DNA of 64,000 bases from Gnetum montanum (taxonomy: Eukaryota; Streptophyta; Gnetopsida; Gnetales; Gnetaceae). Shown piece after piece: positions 1 through 13,130 of the stretch. The position numbers and the translations under genes are program-made. Positions within the stretch are counted from its first letter, which is position 1. Each line of letters begins with the position of its first letter. A model generated the notes under the pieces. That model saw only the letters and a list, made by a program, of their open reading frames with translations. It was not told where the DNA came from and did no database searches. The stretch is taken from contig MNCI01026213.1 in the NCBI GenBank assembly GCA_015680685.1, forward strand, positions 156,697-220,696, read 5' to 3'.

Positions 1-660
1 ACTGCCACATGAAGATGTTGTAAATAAATAATGATCTAACTTTATGATGAATGCTAAAAGGGAACTTATGTAGCCGATTAACCATATTTGATTGGAACAA
101 TGAAATAATTATGGATGAATGCATGAAGGAAAACATAACAAAAGGAATTAAAACTATTTACGTAATTAAAAGAAAATATAAATATTTTGAAATATGGGCT
201 TTGGAGCTCAGAAAATGAATCTTTGAGTGACTCATTTATAAGTTTATTAAGAAGGGTTCTAATGAAGTTATGGTTAAACATGTAAGGAAAAAATAACTTA
301 TTTGAAATACATAAGAGTTTATCAATAATATTGAAAAGTTCATCAACACATTTTATGTAGGTTATCTGGGTTACAAGATTTTAAGAATTAGCACCATGAT
401 TTTATCTTAGGTGTTTTCATTCTAACATTTGAGGCAAAAATATAACATTGATTCTTTCTAAGTTCCAGGCCTAATCAATATTTTTTTTTGTTTTACAAGA
501 AAGTTCACTTTTTATTATTACTAATAATACTATCATAACTTATGATAACATTACTTATTTACTATAACTCATCATAACAACAGTTTCTTATAATTGTTTA
601 TGAGACTTTTCTTTATAACTTATAACTTTTGGTTGTTGGAATTATGATGGAAATCGTAGT
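1..660. other. AT-rich non-coding DNA
   Basis: Nothing recognisable. The open frames here are short and show no family motif or LTR end. Confidence 0.5.
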
Positions 661-1170
661 CATTCTTCACCAACTATTTAATTTATAAACTCTACATATG
701 ACTTCGCTACACTTTCTTGTAACTTCTATTTTACTCATGATCTTCTTTTCTTATTTAAGAATTTTGATCCTAGCTTAAATTGTGATCTTCTATACCTCTA
801 TAGGAAATTGGATCTCAACTCACTTTAGAGTCTCACTCTTATTTACTTTGAACCACTACTTCTTTAGCAAAGGATGCTTGATGACTCCTTCAACTATTTA
901 GTTACCAAATTTTTCATGGCCAATTGTTTAATGTATGAACTCTACATATGACTTGGCCACATTTCCTTATAGCTTTCCTTTTATTCATGATCTTCTCTTC
1001 TTTTTTAAGAATCTAAACCTTAGTTCAAACTATGATCTTTTGTACCTTTTTAGAAAATTGGATCTTGACTCACTTCAGAGTCTTACACTCATTTACTTTG
1101 CATCTTCACATCTTTAGCAAATGATACCTGACAACTTCTTCAGCTATTTAGTTATGAAATTTATCATGAG
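661..1170. repeat. Two-copy tandem duplication, 250-bp period
   Basis: Two diverged copies lie head to tail. The landmark tctacatatgactt occurs at 691 and again at 941, exactly 250 bases apart. Both copies carry the same order of later landmarks (tcatgatcttct, ggaaattggatct or similar, ctatttagtta). The copies differ by many substitutions, so the duplication is old. Short open frames inside them show no family motif. Confidence 0.8.
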
Positions 1171-2690
1171 TTAAGATGGCTAATCATTGTGACTTTATGT
1201 TTATATACTTGATGTTTCATGCACATTTATACATGCATATCTATGTTCTATGTTCTATGATTTATTGTTTCCTAAACATCTATGCTTCACAATCCATTAT
1301 TATTAATCCATCATTTATGTTAAGATTTCATGTATTTGTTTTGTGATTACAATTTTCAATCTTTTGAACCTTGTTTGTAATAAGGCTTACAAATGTTTAT
1401 TGTAGAACTCTATTTCACACTATTTATTCTTCTTTATTTTGAATCTCTTTTTCACATAATTTTTTATCTAGACTTGCTTCCTAATTAGGGTGATTAGATA
1501 ATGGATCTTTGATTTTAGTAAGTGAGATTTTATCATAAAAATGCTTATGTTAAATTTCTATTTAAATTATTGGGCTTGAATTATTTTCTATAATATTTAA
1601 TATTCTATTCAAGAAATTCCATATCTACAAAAAGCTAATAAGAAAAATAAAATTAATTATGGAGGTGTTGGTTGAAAGAAACAACCCTAACCAACATAGC
1701 TTAGTTACTCATTTTAGGTGGCTACTAGTTTCTGCCTCTACCAAGGCATGAATACCTTCAAATAGCTTTTACTAGTTTATTGAGCTAATTATGGATTAAT
1801 TTATACACTCTAAAGTTACTTTTTAAGATTTTCAAGTATTTTCCTTATTTGTAATAACCAGTAATAAGCTTTTTCTTTTAGTTACCTCTTAATTTCAATA
1901 AAAGGTGTATGAAAATTTCCTAATCATTGGGTTCAAAATTCGACCATAACTATGATAGTATACAATGAATTTTATGAAATTTTCCATTCTACACATTTAA
2001 GCTATTTGCTAACACACTTCCCAAAAGATATTTATTGCAAAAATTATGTCACATAGAGAAAAACACCTAAGATTAGATGGTTTATTAAAAAAAAGAGTTC
2101 AAACTTATAGTGAGAACAATGCTAATTTTATGCTAAACTCATTTAGAATTGACACTTAGAGAAGCTATCCTGTTTAATGAACATAGACAAAATAAGCTAA
2201 ACCTTTGTGACTTAAGAAAATATCTCATTCCAAAATTCTTATCTATTGAAACATAGCTATTAATAAATCTAGCTAAATAATTAGAAAGCTATCTAAGAAA
2301 AATGACAAATCGAGAAGAAAGCTAAAAGAGAAAATTGAAACCTATTTAGAATGTTATTACAAAGAATGTCTTACAAGCTTTTTTGCACTCTCAAAATTCT
2401 TCTTTTTCCTTTCTTTTCATCTACTTAGAACCTTATATAGTAGCTCTAGCAATTACAATAGTTACAAAACCAATCAAGGACTAAAAATTTTATTGTTTCT
2501 TTATATAGTTGCAATTCATTTGAAAATTGTTAAACTACCTTGAAATCTATATTGATTCTTTGAATCTACTAGTTCTCTATTGGTAATTACTGTGAAATTT
2601 TGCTATAATTACACAAAACTTTAATTACTTGGCTCAATGTATCTAGCTCTAACTTACCTAGCTTCTTTATGACTTCATCTACTTTTATTT
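1171..2690. other. AT-rich non-coding DNA
   Basis: No coding motif, LTR end or tandem structure could be supported in this stretch. Confidence 0.5.
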
Positions 2691-3460
2691 CATTAGTTCA
2701 TAATTTAGTTAATGAATTAGTTAGCTTATCAATGCTGCTCTTGTCATAGAACAAGCTTGTTCTAGCTCTAGCTTTCTTTGATTAATATTAGCCATTATTC
2801 TCGCAACTACCATCATTGTGTTATCTAGGAAATCCCTCTTAAATAGTGGTAGTCTCTCACTTATTTTAGTTGTTGTCCATACTAGATCTTGAGCTCTTTG
2901 ATCAATTTGCAGAAATACAAGTTTATTTCTTTTGGCTTTTTCAATGTCTACTTGGGTCTCTCTTATCCATTCCTTCTAAACATTGAATTTAACAACTAGC
3001 TCTTGAAAATTTGGACATAGTAGATAGGAACGATAAAAAAACTTTTAATTTCTTGGCTTGTTCCAACTCTGAGCTTACAAAAGCTAATATTTTTTCTAAT
3101 TGTAATCTAACTGACTCTTTTTATCTAGCAATAACTCTTTTATTATAATTGTGGCTTTAAGCTACTCATTCATTTCCTTTCCTTTAGCTCTTCTTTTAGT
3201 CTATATGTTTCTGGTTTATGTGGTTTATTTTGTATTAAAATTTTTTAAAGCTTTGATATTCTATTATTAGCAACTTTCTCCATGTCTTTGGTTAATATGG
3301 CTATTGTTTCTAACATTTCCTTGTGCATCATCATTAGCTTTCTATTCCTATGTTAATGGGACATATTTCTTATATAAAAAAATGACTCTTGTTTCTTTCT
3401 TTAGCTTAGTCTAGAACTTCTGACTCAAAAATATTCTTCCTTCTTTCTTCTTCAGCTAGA
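2690..3460 (-). pseudogene. Faint Lys/Glu-rich coding remnant, possibly coiled coil
   Basis: On the minus strand several frames give runs of Lys, Glu, Gln, Leu and Ser typical of coiled coils, for example LQLEKILAFVSSELEQAKKL. They are broken by many stops and frameshifts. The composition resembles the coiled-coil tail of the Athila-like ORF on the minus strand at 40.4-42.3 kb, so this may be the same kind of retroelement ORF. No specific domain is recognised. Compositional bias alone could produce the same picture. Confidence 0.25.
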
Positions 3461-3479
3461 AAGACCAAGGTGCTCCTCT

Positions 3480-4405
3480 CATTAGTGATAAATTAAATTT
3501 TTTGTGAACTACAATATTAGAAATATAATATTGGAGCTGTAATATCAAATCCTCGATATCAGGGCACAAGCTACAATGTTGAATATATGATATTGTGGAC
3601 ATGTGTATGCCTATAAATACAACACTTAGGCACATGGTACAACAACAATTTTATTTCAACCTTAGCAAAACTTTGTTAGTTTGTTTTCTTGATTTTAGTA
3701 CTTAACACTTAGCATTGTATGCCCGAAATGTGATGTTAAGTGATTTCCTAGAGTCTTTATTCGAGTGGAATGTACTTAAACACGTTTCATGACTGAAAAT
3801 AAAGATTGAGATTACTTTGCATCATTACAGCATCACTTAAATTTCTTTACTATTTACTTAGACTAATGTTTATCATTTTGACTTAGTATAATATTTATTG
3901 TTTCCCTAGTTACTGATTTACTATCTATGCACTATACTATCACTATTGTTAAGTGGAATGAGTACAACTGATCTTGAGCACTTAAGTGTGATTACTTGGT
4001 AACCCAGTAGTACTATTGCTTGGTATGCCTAGTAGCAATGTACTTGGTAATTCTAGTAGTAGTTGCATGAAGTCCAATGTGTGAATGAAAGGTTGAGACT
4101 ATATGCTCATCACCATAGGCTAGATTAGATTACTTATCATTGTAGTTAAACCTAGACTTAGAATTATTTTCACTCTTTACAATGAATACTAGGAGAATGT
4201 CCCTACAACATCAACATATCATATGCCTCACTAAGAGCTAAACCATACACCTCAATTATACTAGCTCCATGTGGAAAGACAATGATCACAAAATTTAACT
4301 AATTACTAGAATATTCACATTTCTTTGATGATAGATTATGATCAGGCTACATGTGAACACTTGTATCTTGTATGGTTAGGTGTTGGATTACTCTACCACT
4401 AATCA
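3480..4405 (+). mobile_element. LTR of element A (Athila-like gypsy family)
   Basis: This is a left LTR in plus orientation. It is recognised because its reverse complement reappears, diverged, at 10766-11780 and 39368-40310. Shared blocks include attcgagtggaat near 3770 and the three-part series around 4000-4070 (acttggtaa, cctagtag and variants). A TATA box (tataaata) lies at 3612-3619. The 3' end is set by the tctaccactaatca segment directly before a primer-binding site at 4406. The 5' end is approximate because no second same-strand copy lies in the window. Confidence 0.7.
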
Positions 4406-4424
4406 TTGGTGTCGTTGTTGGGGA
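4406..4424 (+). other. Primer-binding site of element A
   Basis: The sequence ttggtgtcgttgttgggga follows the LTR end directly. It matches the Athila/Tat-type primer site TTGGCGCCGTTGCCGGGGA except for C-to-T changes, the expected decay of methylated cytosines. This fixes the LTR end and the plus orientation of element A. Confidence 0.65.
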
Positions 4425-4599
4425 TAAGTCAATGTATGCTTAGTAATTGATTTCTCAAAGTTCATTGTATTTGAAAAAAAAAAGTTAAATTCCATAACCA
4501 TAAGAACAACATACTTAAAATAAACATCTAGAAAATATAACATGGCTTCAAACAAGAACATCACATCACCTACCAAAGAAATAAGGAGAAGCAATGACA

Positions 4600-6560
4600 A
4601 AATTGAAGAAGAAGAAGACTAGAGTATGCTAATGCAAACAAGGATATCATATGCTCATAGTAATCCTTAATATCCTAATTTCACATTCATCTTTCATCAA
4701 GATAGGCAACTCAGGTGGATAGATCTACAAGGAAACAATGTTCTACCACCGAAACATTTGACACCTCTCATGCTCCAAACTTCTTTTTAAGGGGATCAAA
4801 CTAAGTGAAGCAATTGGAGGGTATCATGAAACCAAATGCATGACCTATCCATATGAACCTATAGATGAGTAGTTAAGAAAGGATTTCCATGGTGGCAAGG
4901 CATGATCAAGGAAAAGGAAAAATAGTCAATTCTACTAGTGTGTTGGAGGATCTCAATAGAGATAAGTTCATTTCTGAACAAATCCACCATAATCATGAGT
5001 TCCAATCGCAAACACCTATCATTCGATAGGATGAACCTGTCAAGAATCAACCACACTTCGAACTAGTAGAGAAGCTCAAGCAAGAGGAAAAACACTCAAG
5101 ATACAAGTAGGACTCAAGGCCAAGAGTTCCTACTAGATTCCACAAAGATGAACATCAAAGTCATCATAAGAGGAAAAGTCAGCATTATTCTCCTATTGTC
5201 TCATCTACATCCTCACAATCATCTAAAGACATTGAAAGAAGAAGAAAAAGTACAAGGACTATGGTAGGGAAGAAAGAAGAACTCATGACCACCACGATCA
5301 TCATGACCAATATTTGGGACACTCTAATTTGAAAGATGAAGAACATGAGCAATGAAAATTAAGGAATCACAAACACCATAAAAGGGATGAACATAGAAGG
5401 GGCTACTACTACAATAGAGTGCATGAACCCCATCAAGATAATGAACCCTTGATGTTAACTTACAATATGATCAACATTTAGGAAGTTATTCCCATCCCAA
5501 CCAGGCATGTGAGGGATAGTCGAATCAAATGGCTAAACATGAACAACATGCCAAGATTTGAAGGTGGCTATAATGCTAATCCATTACATTACCTTCAAGC
5601 TTTCCACAATTCTTACACCCTACAAAACATCAAAATGATTAGCAAAAATTAAAGTTGTTTTCCAGAACATTTATGAAGGAGGCAAAGAGCTATTATAGGT
5701 CACTAGAACCTAAATTAATCAAACGCTAGAGTACCATACTCGAACTCAATGATAAATATCAAACTTATCCACGAGTGTCCAACCTAAGAAAAATAATCTA
5801 GGGATGAAAGGGAGGGACTCATGAGACCCTTGAAGCAGTAATGGGTAGATACTATTCATTGTTGCATAGATGTTCAACCCATCAATTTTCATCAAGGGAA
5901 TAACTCAGGCACATTTTAGATGGGCTGCAAAGCAAAACTAGATAGACTCTTGGGTTCTATGCCTATGGTAGGTTATTAGAAATGACCGCCCATCACATTC
6001 AAAGGCTAATTAACTAGGTAGCAAAGGAGGAAGATGAGCTATGAAAAAGTGAATCATCTAAGGAGTATAATAAAGACCCATCAATAAGAAAAAGAGATGT
6101 GCAAATATGCGACAAGAAAGATGATGAAACCTTGGAAGATGTTATTCAACCAAAGACTCTACCAATTCAAAAATTAGCCGATGATATAGTAGTTAAGGTA
6201 GAGAAAGTCTAGGATTCAGTGGATGAAAAATTTACTATAGCCCTAGAGATTGTGTCAGAAAAGACTAAATAAGTACTTAATAGGGGTAAGGAAAGGAAGA
6301 AGAAAAGAGATCATGGACATGAAAGTTATAAGCACAAAGGAAAGGTTGCTAGTGTTGAAGGTACACTGACTCTAGTTTAGAGGAAAAGAAAGGATGCAAT
6401 GTGTGCTAGTATGAACACCCTAAGGGATGTTGTCCTGTTATGGCCCTCTTGCAAGAATCTAGGGTATATGCACTCAATCCAAGCTTTGTTAAAAAGTAGA
6501 TGCCCAAAAGACTTTCTTATCCTCAAGGTAATATTAGACAACCTTTCCAGTCAACATATT
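4600..6560 (+). pseudogene. Element A gag remnant
   Basis: A degraded gag reading runs on the plus strand with many stops. An early His/Asp/Arg-rich low-complexity segment (about 5100-5460) is shared, diverged, with element B on the other strand. It is followed by a gag-like stretch (PRFEGGYNANPLHYLQAF near 5550) and a charged segment rich in Lys and Glu (about 6060-6340). A degenerate Cys/His segment near 6390-6440 may be the zinc knuckle. The order LTR, primer site, gag, protease is normal for Athila/Tat elements. Individual frames are short and cannot encode a working Gag. Confidence 0.55.
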
Positions 6561-7199
6561 ACCTAAGAAAAGCCTACCCTCAACCACAATAGTAATATTA
6601 GCAATAGTGGAAGTAACTATAGACATGGGCAATGCCACTGATAAGGTGATAATATCCATACAGGTAACCATATTCTTATGGATATTACATTCAGTGTCCA
6701 ATATCTCTCAAAAACACATCAATGTAAACATCTTCTCCTTATTATCCACTAGAATACTACAAAGCCACTTCTCCAAGATGAATCATAGTCCTTATGCACA
6801 TTTAACAGTAGCTAGCCTAACAAATCCCCCTTCCAATCCTTTGCCACCAGTTCCACCACCCACGATGCAAGGGAAATTCCCATCATAACCATAGTAGAGA
6901 AAAGCTATAAGGGTAGTAAATATACAAGTAGAGGATCTTACCAGTAATACTAGGGGCCAAACACAGAAACAATTTTTCTTTAGCATGAGTCTAGAAAATG
7001 CTGGTGGAATTATAGCTTTATCAAGACCAACCACTCCTACATTAGATCCTCCTACCAACAATAAGCTTCCATAATCATCAAACCTAAACATATAAACTGT
7101 CATGCTTATAGAAATCATTACAAATTGGATTAAGGTAGGGCCACTCCTAAGAAGAGAATTGATCAAGGAATTTCTTTGATTTTATCTATGAGTAGCTAG
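6561..7199 (+). other. Gag-protease linker of element A
   Basis: This is decayed sequence between the gag and protease remnants. Open frames occur on both strands but none has a recognisable domain. Confidence 0.35.
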
Positions 7200-7605
7200 A
7201 AATCTACCATGAAAATCTCTATTAGGCTCAGGTTCTAAGGTAAATTTGATCGCTTACGAAACATATCAAGCATGGAACCTTCCACCATTGAAAGAGTGCA
7301 ACATCAAGTTGGAGCTTGCATATCAATTTTTCACTATTCCTTTAAGATAGCTAGATGATGTAGTGACCACTGTCAATGGGTGGTCTTATCCAACAGACTT
7401 TCTAGTAATTGATGTGAAAGATGTTGATAAGGAAATTCCAATAATCATGGGGAGGGCATGGCTTAGAACAATCAATGCCAAGTTAAGTATGAGGGATCTA
7501 TCTATTGAGATCTCTATGGAAGACATGTATGGATGCATACACACACAACAAATTCCATGCATTACTACTAAAATTAAAGGGTGCAATCATGGACCAACAT
7601 ACTAG
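7200..7605 (+). pseudogene. Element A retropepsin-like protease, C-terminal part
   Basis: The frame at 7363-7605 reads DFLVIDVKDVDKEIPIIMGR AWLRTINAKL in two successive blocks. This is the distal half of plant gypsy retropepsins, where a V-x-D strand is followed by the I-[IL]-[GM]-GR-x-[FW]-L motif. The upstream part (7200-7350) shows only faint homology, and the catalytic D-[ST]-G is not recognisable. The protease is presumed to have cleaved Gag-Pol. It is inactive here because the active-site half is eroded and no RT follows. Confidence 0.6.
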
Positions 7606-8039
7606 AATATCAACATAATCACCATAATAGTCCACAACAATAGTGAAAAGAAAATGTGTGCAAAAGAAAGAGCAGGGACCACTAAACTATAAGATGCCTT
7701 GTGGCCAATAACTAAGAACTAGAAATTATCTAAAATATGCATGGAAACATATAGACCACTTACTAATTCCCAATTTAAGAAAATGACTCCAACTAAGGAC
7801 CCAAAAATAAAAATATGAAACTATGATCATACATTAGTAGGAAAAGAAAATAGGAACGTAGCTAATCATAACTCCACTACCATCAAAATTACATTGAAAA
7901 ATAACAGAAAAGTTAAATAAATAAAGATGGTAAGTGAACCACCTAGAGTGTATGAACCAGGAAATCTAGGGAGAATTTTCCAAACACTCACCCATGAGTT
8001 CAATCATGGGGGAGATGTCTATCCTTGATTCTAGAATGA
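7606..8039 (+). other. Decayed tail after element A protease
   Basis: The family's RT would be expected here but none is visible, so element A is truncated or its pol is eroded beyond recognition. Confidence 0.4.
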
Positions 8040-8290
8040 ATAAGTGATATTCTAAATTTTTTGGTTTTATAATTATTTTCACTCTTTTACATTCTTTGAT
8101 ACAATTCTTCAATTCTTTTGTAATTTCACATTCTTTTCATTTTACACATTCTTTGACATTTTTTTATTCTTTTACACTTTTTCATTCCTTATCTTTTTTA
8201 TATTCTTTTACAATTTTCAGTTCTTTAACACTTTCCATTCTTTAACATTTTCTTTGTCTTCAAATCCTTTGTAAATAATTTTGATTACTA
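8040..8290. repeat. T-rich low-complexity tract with cattctttNaca theme
   Basis: A pyrimidine-rich stretch in which variants of cattcttttacattc recur irregularly about every 15-25 bases. The units are not exact enough to call a minisatellite. It probably grew by replication slippage. Confidence 0.6.
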
Positions 8291-10019
8291 ATAAGACACA
8301 TTACAAATAAAGGCAAGATGTAGTCTAGTAAGGTGAAGATTTTTCTATGTTATCAAGTCATAATGGATTGATTATTTGAACAATGAGCCCATACCATCCA
8401 TCCATTCACTGCATTAATAAGAGGTTCTTACCATGGCTATAATGACATTCTTTTCCATCATAGAACTAAGAATAAACTTGTGATCATTATGCCTAGACTG
8501 AAAAGTGAAAAACCAAGTGGGAATGAAAAGGGTATGACATCAAGGGGATTTGTGAATTCTTTTGGATTACTATTGTGAGTTCTATCATGTTACTAAGGTT
8601 GTATTATATTCTTGTAGATCTAAGGAAAAATGGAAGTAAGAGTAAAATAAGTGCTACCTTAAAAGGTTAACACATTTAACAAAAATAATAAAAGAGCATA
8701 AAATAAATTTCTAGGGGTTCCACTGGAAAGACATGTTACCCATGCTTGAAGGTAGGAAACTTCTTAGAAATCTAAAAATAACAACAAAGTGCCATGAATA
8801 AAAATCCTTCCTTGGACAATATGCCAAGTGACGATACTCCTAGCAACATTAATAGTCTTACAATTGCAATTCCAAGAGATGAAACAATGCGATGTCACTG
8901 GAATGTGGTATGGACTTGGTTTCAATCTTAAAAAAAGGCCTTTAACCACTAATAAAACATAAGAATTCATTATGCCTATGGTAAGAAACCTCACGTCTCA
9001 ATTTCTACAATCCTTTCTAAGTCTATCTCATCTCACTGTTTGAATTGTCATAACTTGTGGTTTTGAGTAACATAGTATTATTTTTCCCATTTTGTGGTAC
9101 TAACATGTGTGTTTTTCTAAACACGTGTTACATTCAACTCCTTAAGTGCCTAAGGACACTTCTAGGTATGGTTATACAAGGGCATTAAGGGTTAGAGCCT
9201 ACTTTGGGGAGGACCCACTTGTATAACTATTTTATCTTATACCTACCAAGTAATTTCACATCATCTTCAATCTTCCAACATCCCAAAACATCAATAAAAA
9301 CTTCCCGTATCATCTAAATTATTCATTCTATTCACCTAAATGCATTACGATTCTTACCATCTTATGCACTTTTGTAGCACGAGATTCCTTCTTTATGAAC
9401 TTTCAATGACAAATTTTGATAAAAATATGCATATCTCCATCATCTAAACTCATTGAGTAACCTTTACACCTTTCAAACATTAATAAGAATCATTTTTTCT
9501 TCTTAGAACTTCATGAAAACTAAAAAATTTTGGGCTTTGATATTGGGACCGCACCAATGTCAAGTCCTCAATATAGGGGTGTACAAAACCTATATATATG
9601 TGGGGACTTAACCAATTTCTTCATCATTTTTCATTTGAACACAAGGGAGATTTTTCAAATTTTGTTCTCTCCTCTAAGCTTTGACCTCCTAGATTTTCCA
9701 AGATATAACTTAACTATTAGAGCTTTTATTTTTGTGCTTTTCGAACCTATTTGATCACAAAGTGCTCATCTTAGCTGTGGGAAGGGATGCTAGGGAGAAA
9801 ATCTAAGCTAATTTTTTGAAAAATTCTAACACCTCGAAAGGTATTTTAAGGGTAAATAGGAAGTGAAAGTTGAAATTTTTAAAGAACAATCAATCAAATT
9901 AATACCCAAACACTTAAATAATTCTCTTAATGAACCATAACCATCATTATGAGCTATGCATAAGGACCAAACTCTTGTAAATGATGTTGTAAATCAGAAT
10001 TATAGCCTCCCTCAAATTT
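8291..10019. other. Junction zone between convergent elements A and B
   Basis: No LTR end or coding domain could be supported. Some segments look LTR-like, for example the line ending in tatatatatg near 9590, but they have no partner in the window. Confidence 0.4.
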
Positions 10020-10640
10020 AGGAATGTTATTCATATCAAGTCATTTGATGCGGCTTTCCTTTTGATGCCTGTGGGGTATTCTAATTACCTTGTTGATTTG
10101 TATCATGCTTCTAGTAGACAATAAGGATTCATCACCATTAGACATATCATGGTGATAATCTCTATTTTTATTTGTCTAATTATGATAATATTGTTTATGC
10201 TCCATATGATACCTTGTATCTTGTGTGGGATTTTCATTCCTATTTCTATCATGATCTCTTAGTGAAGCTCTATCTTCATATGTATGTTCAACTTTGCTAG
10301 AACTAGATGTTGAAGAGGAAGAGGAAGATGGTGAATTGGGAGACTTCTCATGAATTCCATATCTTCCCCTATGATCCCTTGATTCATCTCTTCTAGGTTT
10401 TGAGGAGGTCCTAGGCCTTGAGGTCCTCTTTATTCTAGGACTTACTCCATCTCCTCTAGGATTTTTTACATTAGTTTAACATAGTCTTTGAATGTAATAA
10501 GAGTCTAAATGAGCATATGGGATTCCTGATCACAGTGATTCCCTTCAATTCTCTATAATATAGATCTTATCATTACTCCTACTAGTGTTCACATTGTATG
10601 ATGGCTTATTAGCTCTATGTGAAGGAGACATGTTCTGAAT
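10020..10640 (-). pseudogene. Element B gag N-terminal remnant
   Basis: Read on the minus strand this is the same His/Asp/Arg-rich gag leader seen in element A near 5100-5460. A shared block is aggacctcaaggcc on the minus strand here against aggactcaaggcc at 5110. It is followed by Ser-rich low complexity. Stops interrupt every frame. The remnant lies directly downstream, in minus orientation, of LTR B. It is inverted relative to element A. Confidence 0.5.
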
Positions 10641-10765
10641 TAATAATATGTTGACTTAAAATATTAATGTTTTCAAAAAGATAAATCATTAATGCTTTAA
10701 TGATGATTGTTTAGAGTATAACTAATCTAGATCACTAACACCATCCCTAAAAATAATGACATTGG

Positions 10766-11780
10766 TGAGTAGTAGGTATCCCCTATAGCCAACCATACAA
10801 ATCACAAGTGTTCACGTGCAATCTACTCAAAATTTGTGGATGGGACTAGTGTGATATTTAGATTGTTAAGCATTAATCATAGGTCATTATCTTCACACTT
10901 GAACTAGTAGTGGCTTTATCATGTATGGTTTAGTAGAAAGTGAGGTATATGATTATGATGTTATGTAGATAAGGCTAAATTATATGAAAGTATGAAAATT
11001 AATTATTTAATATAATTAATAACAAGAAGATAAATCCTAAATTATCCTAAGGGTGATGAGTGTCCATTTCTAGCTTGTTGTACACATCTTGAACTCATGT
11101 ACCCATTACTAGGATTACCAAGTGTTATGCTACTAGGTGAACCAAGTAATAACACAACTAGGATTACCAAGTGAATACGTGTTTAAGTTTAAAACTAGTT
11201 GTGTTCATTTCACTGATTGATTAGCATGCATTGAAATGTAAATATTGACTAAGTACATGGAAAGTAAACTATATTAAAAGTAAATCTATTCTAAGTCAAA
11301 GTACTGTAATGAATATGAATTAATCTTGATCTTATTTCTATTCATGGAATGTGTTTAGGTACAATTCCACTCGAATAAGATGTGGTACAACTAACTTAAA
11401 TCCATACTACAGGCACTCATTAACTATTTTCTAAGGTTATAAAATAAAACTACAAGAGTCTAACTACACTACTAACCAAATGTTTAATGCATTTGGCTAC
11501 TTCAACAGGGATGCATTGATGAGGTTGTGTTGACATAGCTAAGTTATAATAGATGCAATATAGCCTCTACAATGTAGTAGTCAACTGATATGTATCAACA
11601 GGTATGCCATAATGTAAACGTAATGTAGCATCTATGATATAGCATTTGTGATATCTTAATTGACTAATACACTTGATAAAATGATGCTTCATCATGTGCC
11701 AATGACTTAGCTACCTAACATATCAGGTCTCATAAGATGAGTAAGAGTTGCCTAAATCTATGTTACCCTTTTCTTACTAG
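10766..11780 (-). mobile_element. LTR of element B (same family as A)
   Basis: This is the reverse complement of LTR A. Matching blocks include the Tyr-tRNA-like-free segment attccactcgaataag at 11360 and the acttggtaatcctagtagt series at 11100-11175. The LTR end is placed at tgagtag (10766), next to a decayed primer site. The far end near 11780 is approximate. A and B therefore form an inverted, convergent pair about 6.5 kb apart. Confidence 0.65.
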
Positions 11781-12008
11781 AGTGTCTCTTAGTTGATGTA
11801 CCTTGTTAATATATAGTGAAAGCTCTTTGAACTTTGGTCACAAGTATCGATAGATGTTGTTGGAAAATAATCTTGTTGATTATAGTGTTCTCCTTGAACA
11901 TTATGTGCATTTGATAATGGTTCATGGTTCTTCTTGGATCATGACTTAGACTCATCATTGGATTATAGTTAGTTCTTGATTCTAGTTGGCAATGGGTCAT
12001 GGTTTTCT

Positions 12009-12450
12009 TTGATACTAATTGTGACATTCCATTTTTAGATGTCATGGAAAATGTTAAATATATATAGCATTTGAGATTATATGTAAAGAATGAAATAGGA
12101 AAAATGTAGAAAAAATGGAAAATAATGCTTTATTAATGTAAAAATAGTGTATATAGGGCATACTCTAAGGATTTCTTGGGGTAATCTTTCTTTGACATCT
12201 ATTCCTTAAAAGAAACCCACCATTACCACCATGGTTAGGCCTATACTAATCTAGAAGGAATAGTCAATAACCTTTCTACTTTGCTTCACCTAATACCCAT
12301 TACTCACTTTTATGTGCTCCATAAATCCATGGTGGCATGACCTCTAATTCCCTAGCATAAATACCTTTGGTCAAACTCTTAAAGGTTATCTCAAGAGACA
12401 TCTCCATTATTACATCATGTCCTTTTGGGTCTCATTATAATAACTACATC
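12009..12450 (-). mobile_element. K-family LTR, minus orientation
   Basis: The sequence begins tgtgacattcc on the plus strand. This is the reverse complement of the LTR end at 16225-16235 (ggaatgggatgtcaca). Reading the minus strand inward, the two copies stay alignable for about 400 bases (ttagaggtcatgccacc against ttagagggtatgccatc). The start of this copy near 12450-12520 is not clear. It is most likely a separate solo or truncated LTR and not the 5' LTR of element C, because its orientation is opposite to C's pol. Confidence 0.6.
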
Positions 12451-12689
12451 ATTTTTTATGAAGTGATACCATCTTTGTTATCGAAAAGCTCCATTTGAAA
12501 ATGGTAACATAATAACATTATTATCTTTGCAGTTCTGTCTGATTTCATTACTTATCTCAATGTTGCATGCAATTGTTTGCCCAATGGTCTTATTTAGTAT
12601 AGTGTAGGATTCCAAAGACAATAGTTGTATGGGTATGACACATGGACTTGATTGACATTGAACCTCAAAAATACCTAAAAACACATTAT

Positions 12690-13130
12690 AGAGGAGTTAC
12701 ATAAGGACATTAAGAGTTAGATCTAGGCGCCAATGAAGATCCTAGAAGAAAGATGTTCTTTAGAAATGGAGCTAGGTGTCTAGATAATGGTGAATGGAGA
12801 CACATTTTAATTGATGGTGGAGCTCAATAAAATGTGATTTATTCAAAGGTTATTTCTAAGCTTTATTTGAATACATTTCCACATCCTAGGCCCTATAGGG
12901 TCCATTGGCTATCTAAAGATCATTTCCAAGAAGTTAAGGAGAAGTGTATTTTGTCTTTTAAAATTAGTTCTTTTAAGGACAAGGTACATTGTGACATCCT
13001 TCCTATTGATTGTGCTAATGTTATTTTGTGAAGACCTTGGAAATTTGAGAATAAGACTTCATTTAGTGGTGAAAATGTTTTTTGGTCTATTCCAAGCAAA
13101 GATGGAATACATGAACTCACTCATATGACT
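12690..13130 (+). pseudogene. Element C protease
   Basis: The frame reads ILIDGGA at about 12807, the retropepsin active-site D-[ST]-G with Gly in the second position. It is followed by a stop and then by NVIYSKVISKLYL. Further on, ILPIDCANVIL then RPWKF corresponds to the C-terminal L-G-R-P-W motif, with the Gly codon now a stop. The active-site triad, flap region and distal motif occur in normal order. At least three nonsense changes make it inactive. Gag upstream was not recognised. Confidence 0.7.

Noticed and set aside
6792-7166. Minus-strand open frame of 124 codons in element A
   Set aside because: It opposes the gag-protease linker of a plus-strand element. It has no domain, and its hydrophobic look is only the complement of polar codons.
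12009-12450. 5' LTR of element C
   Set aside because: It is homologous to solo LTR K but in the opposite orientation to C's pol, so it cannot be C's 5' LTR.
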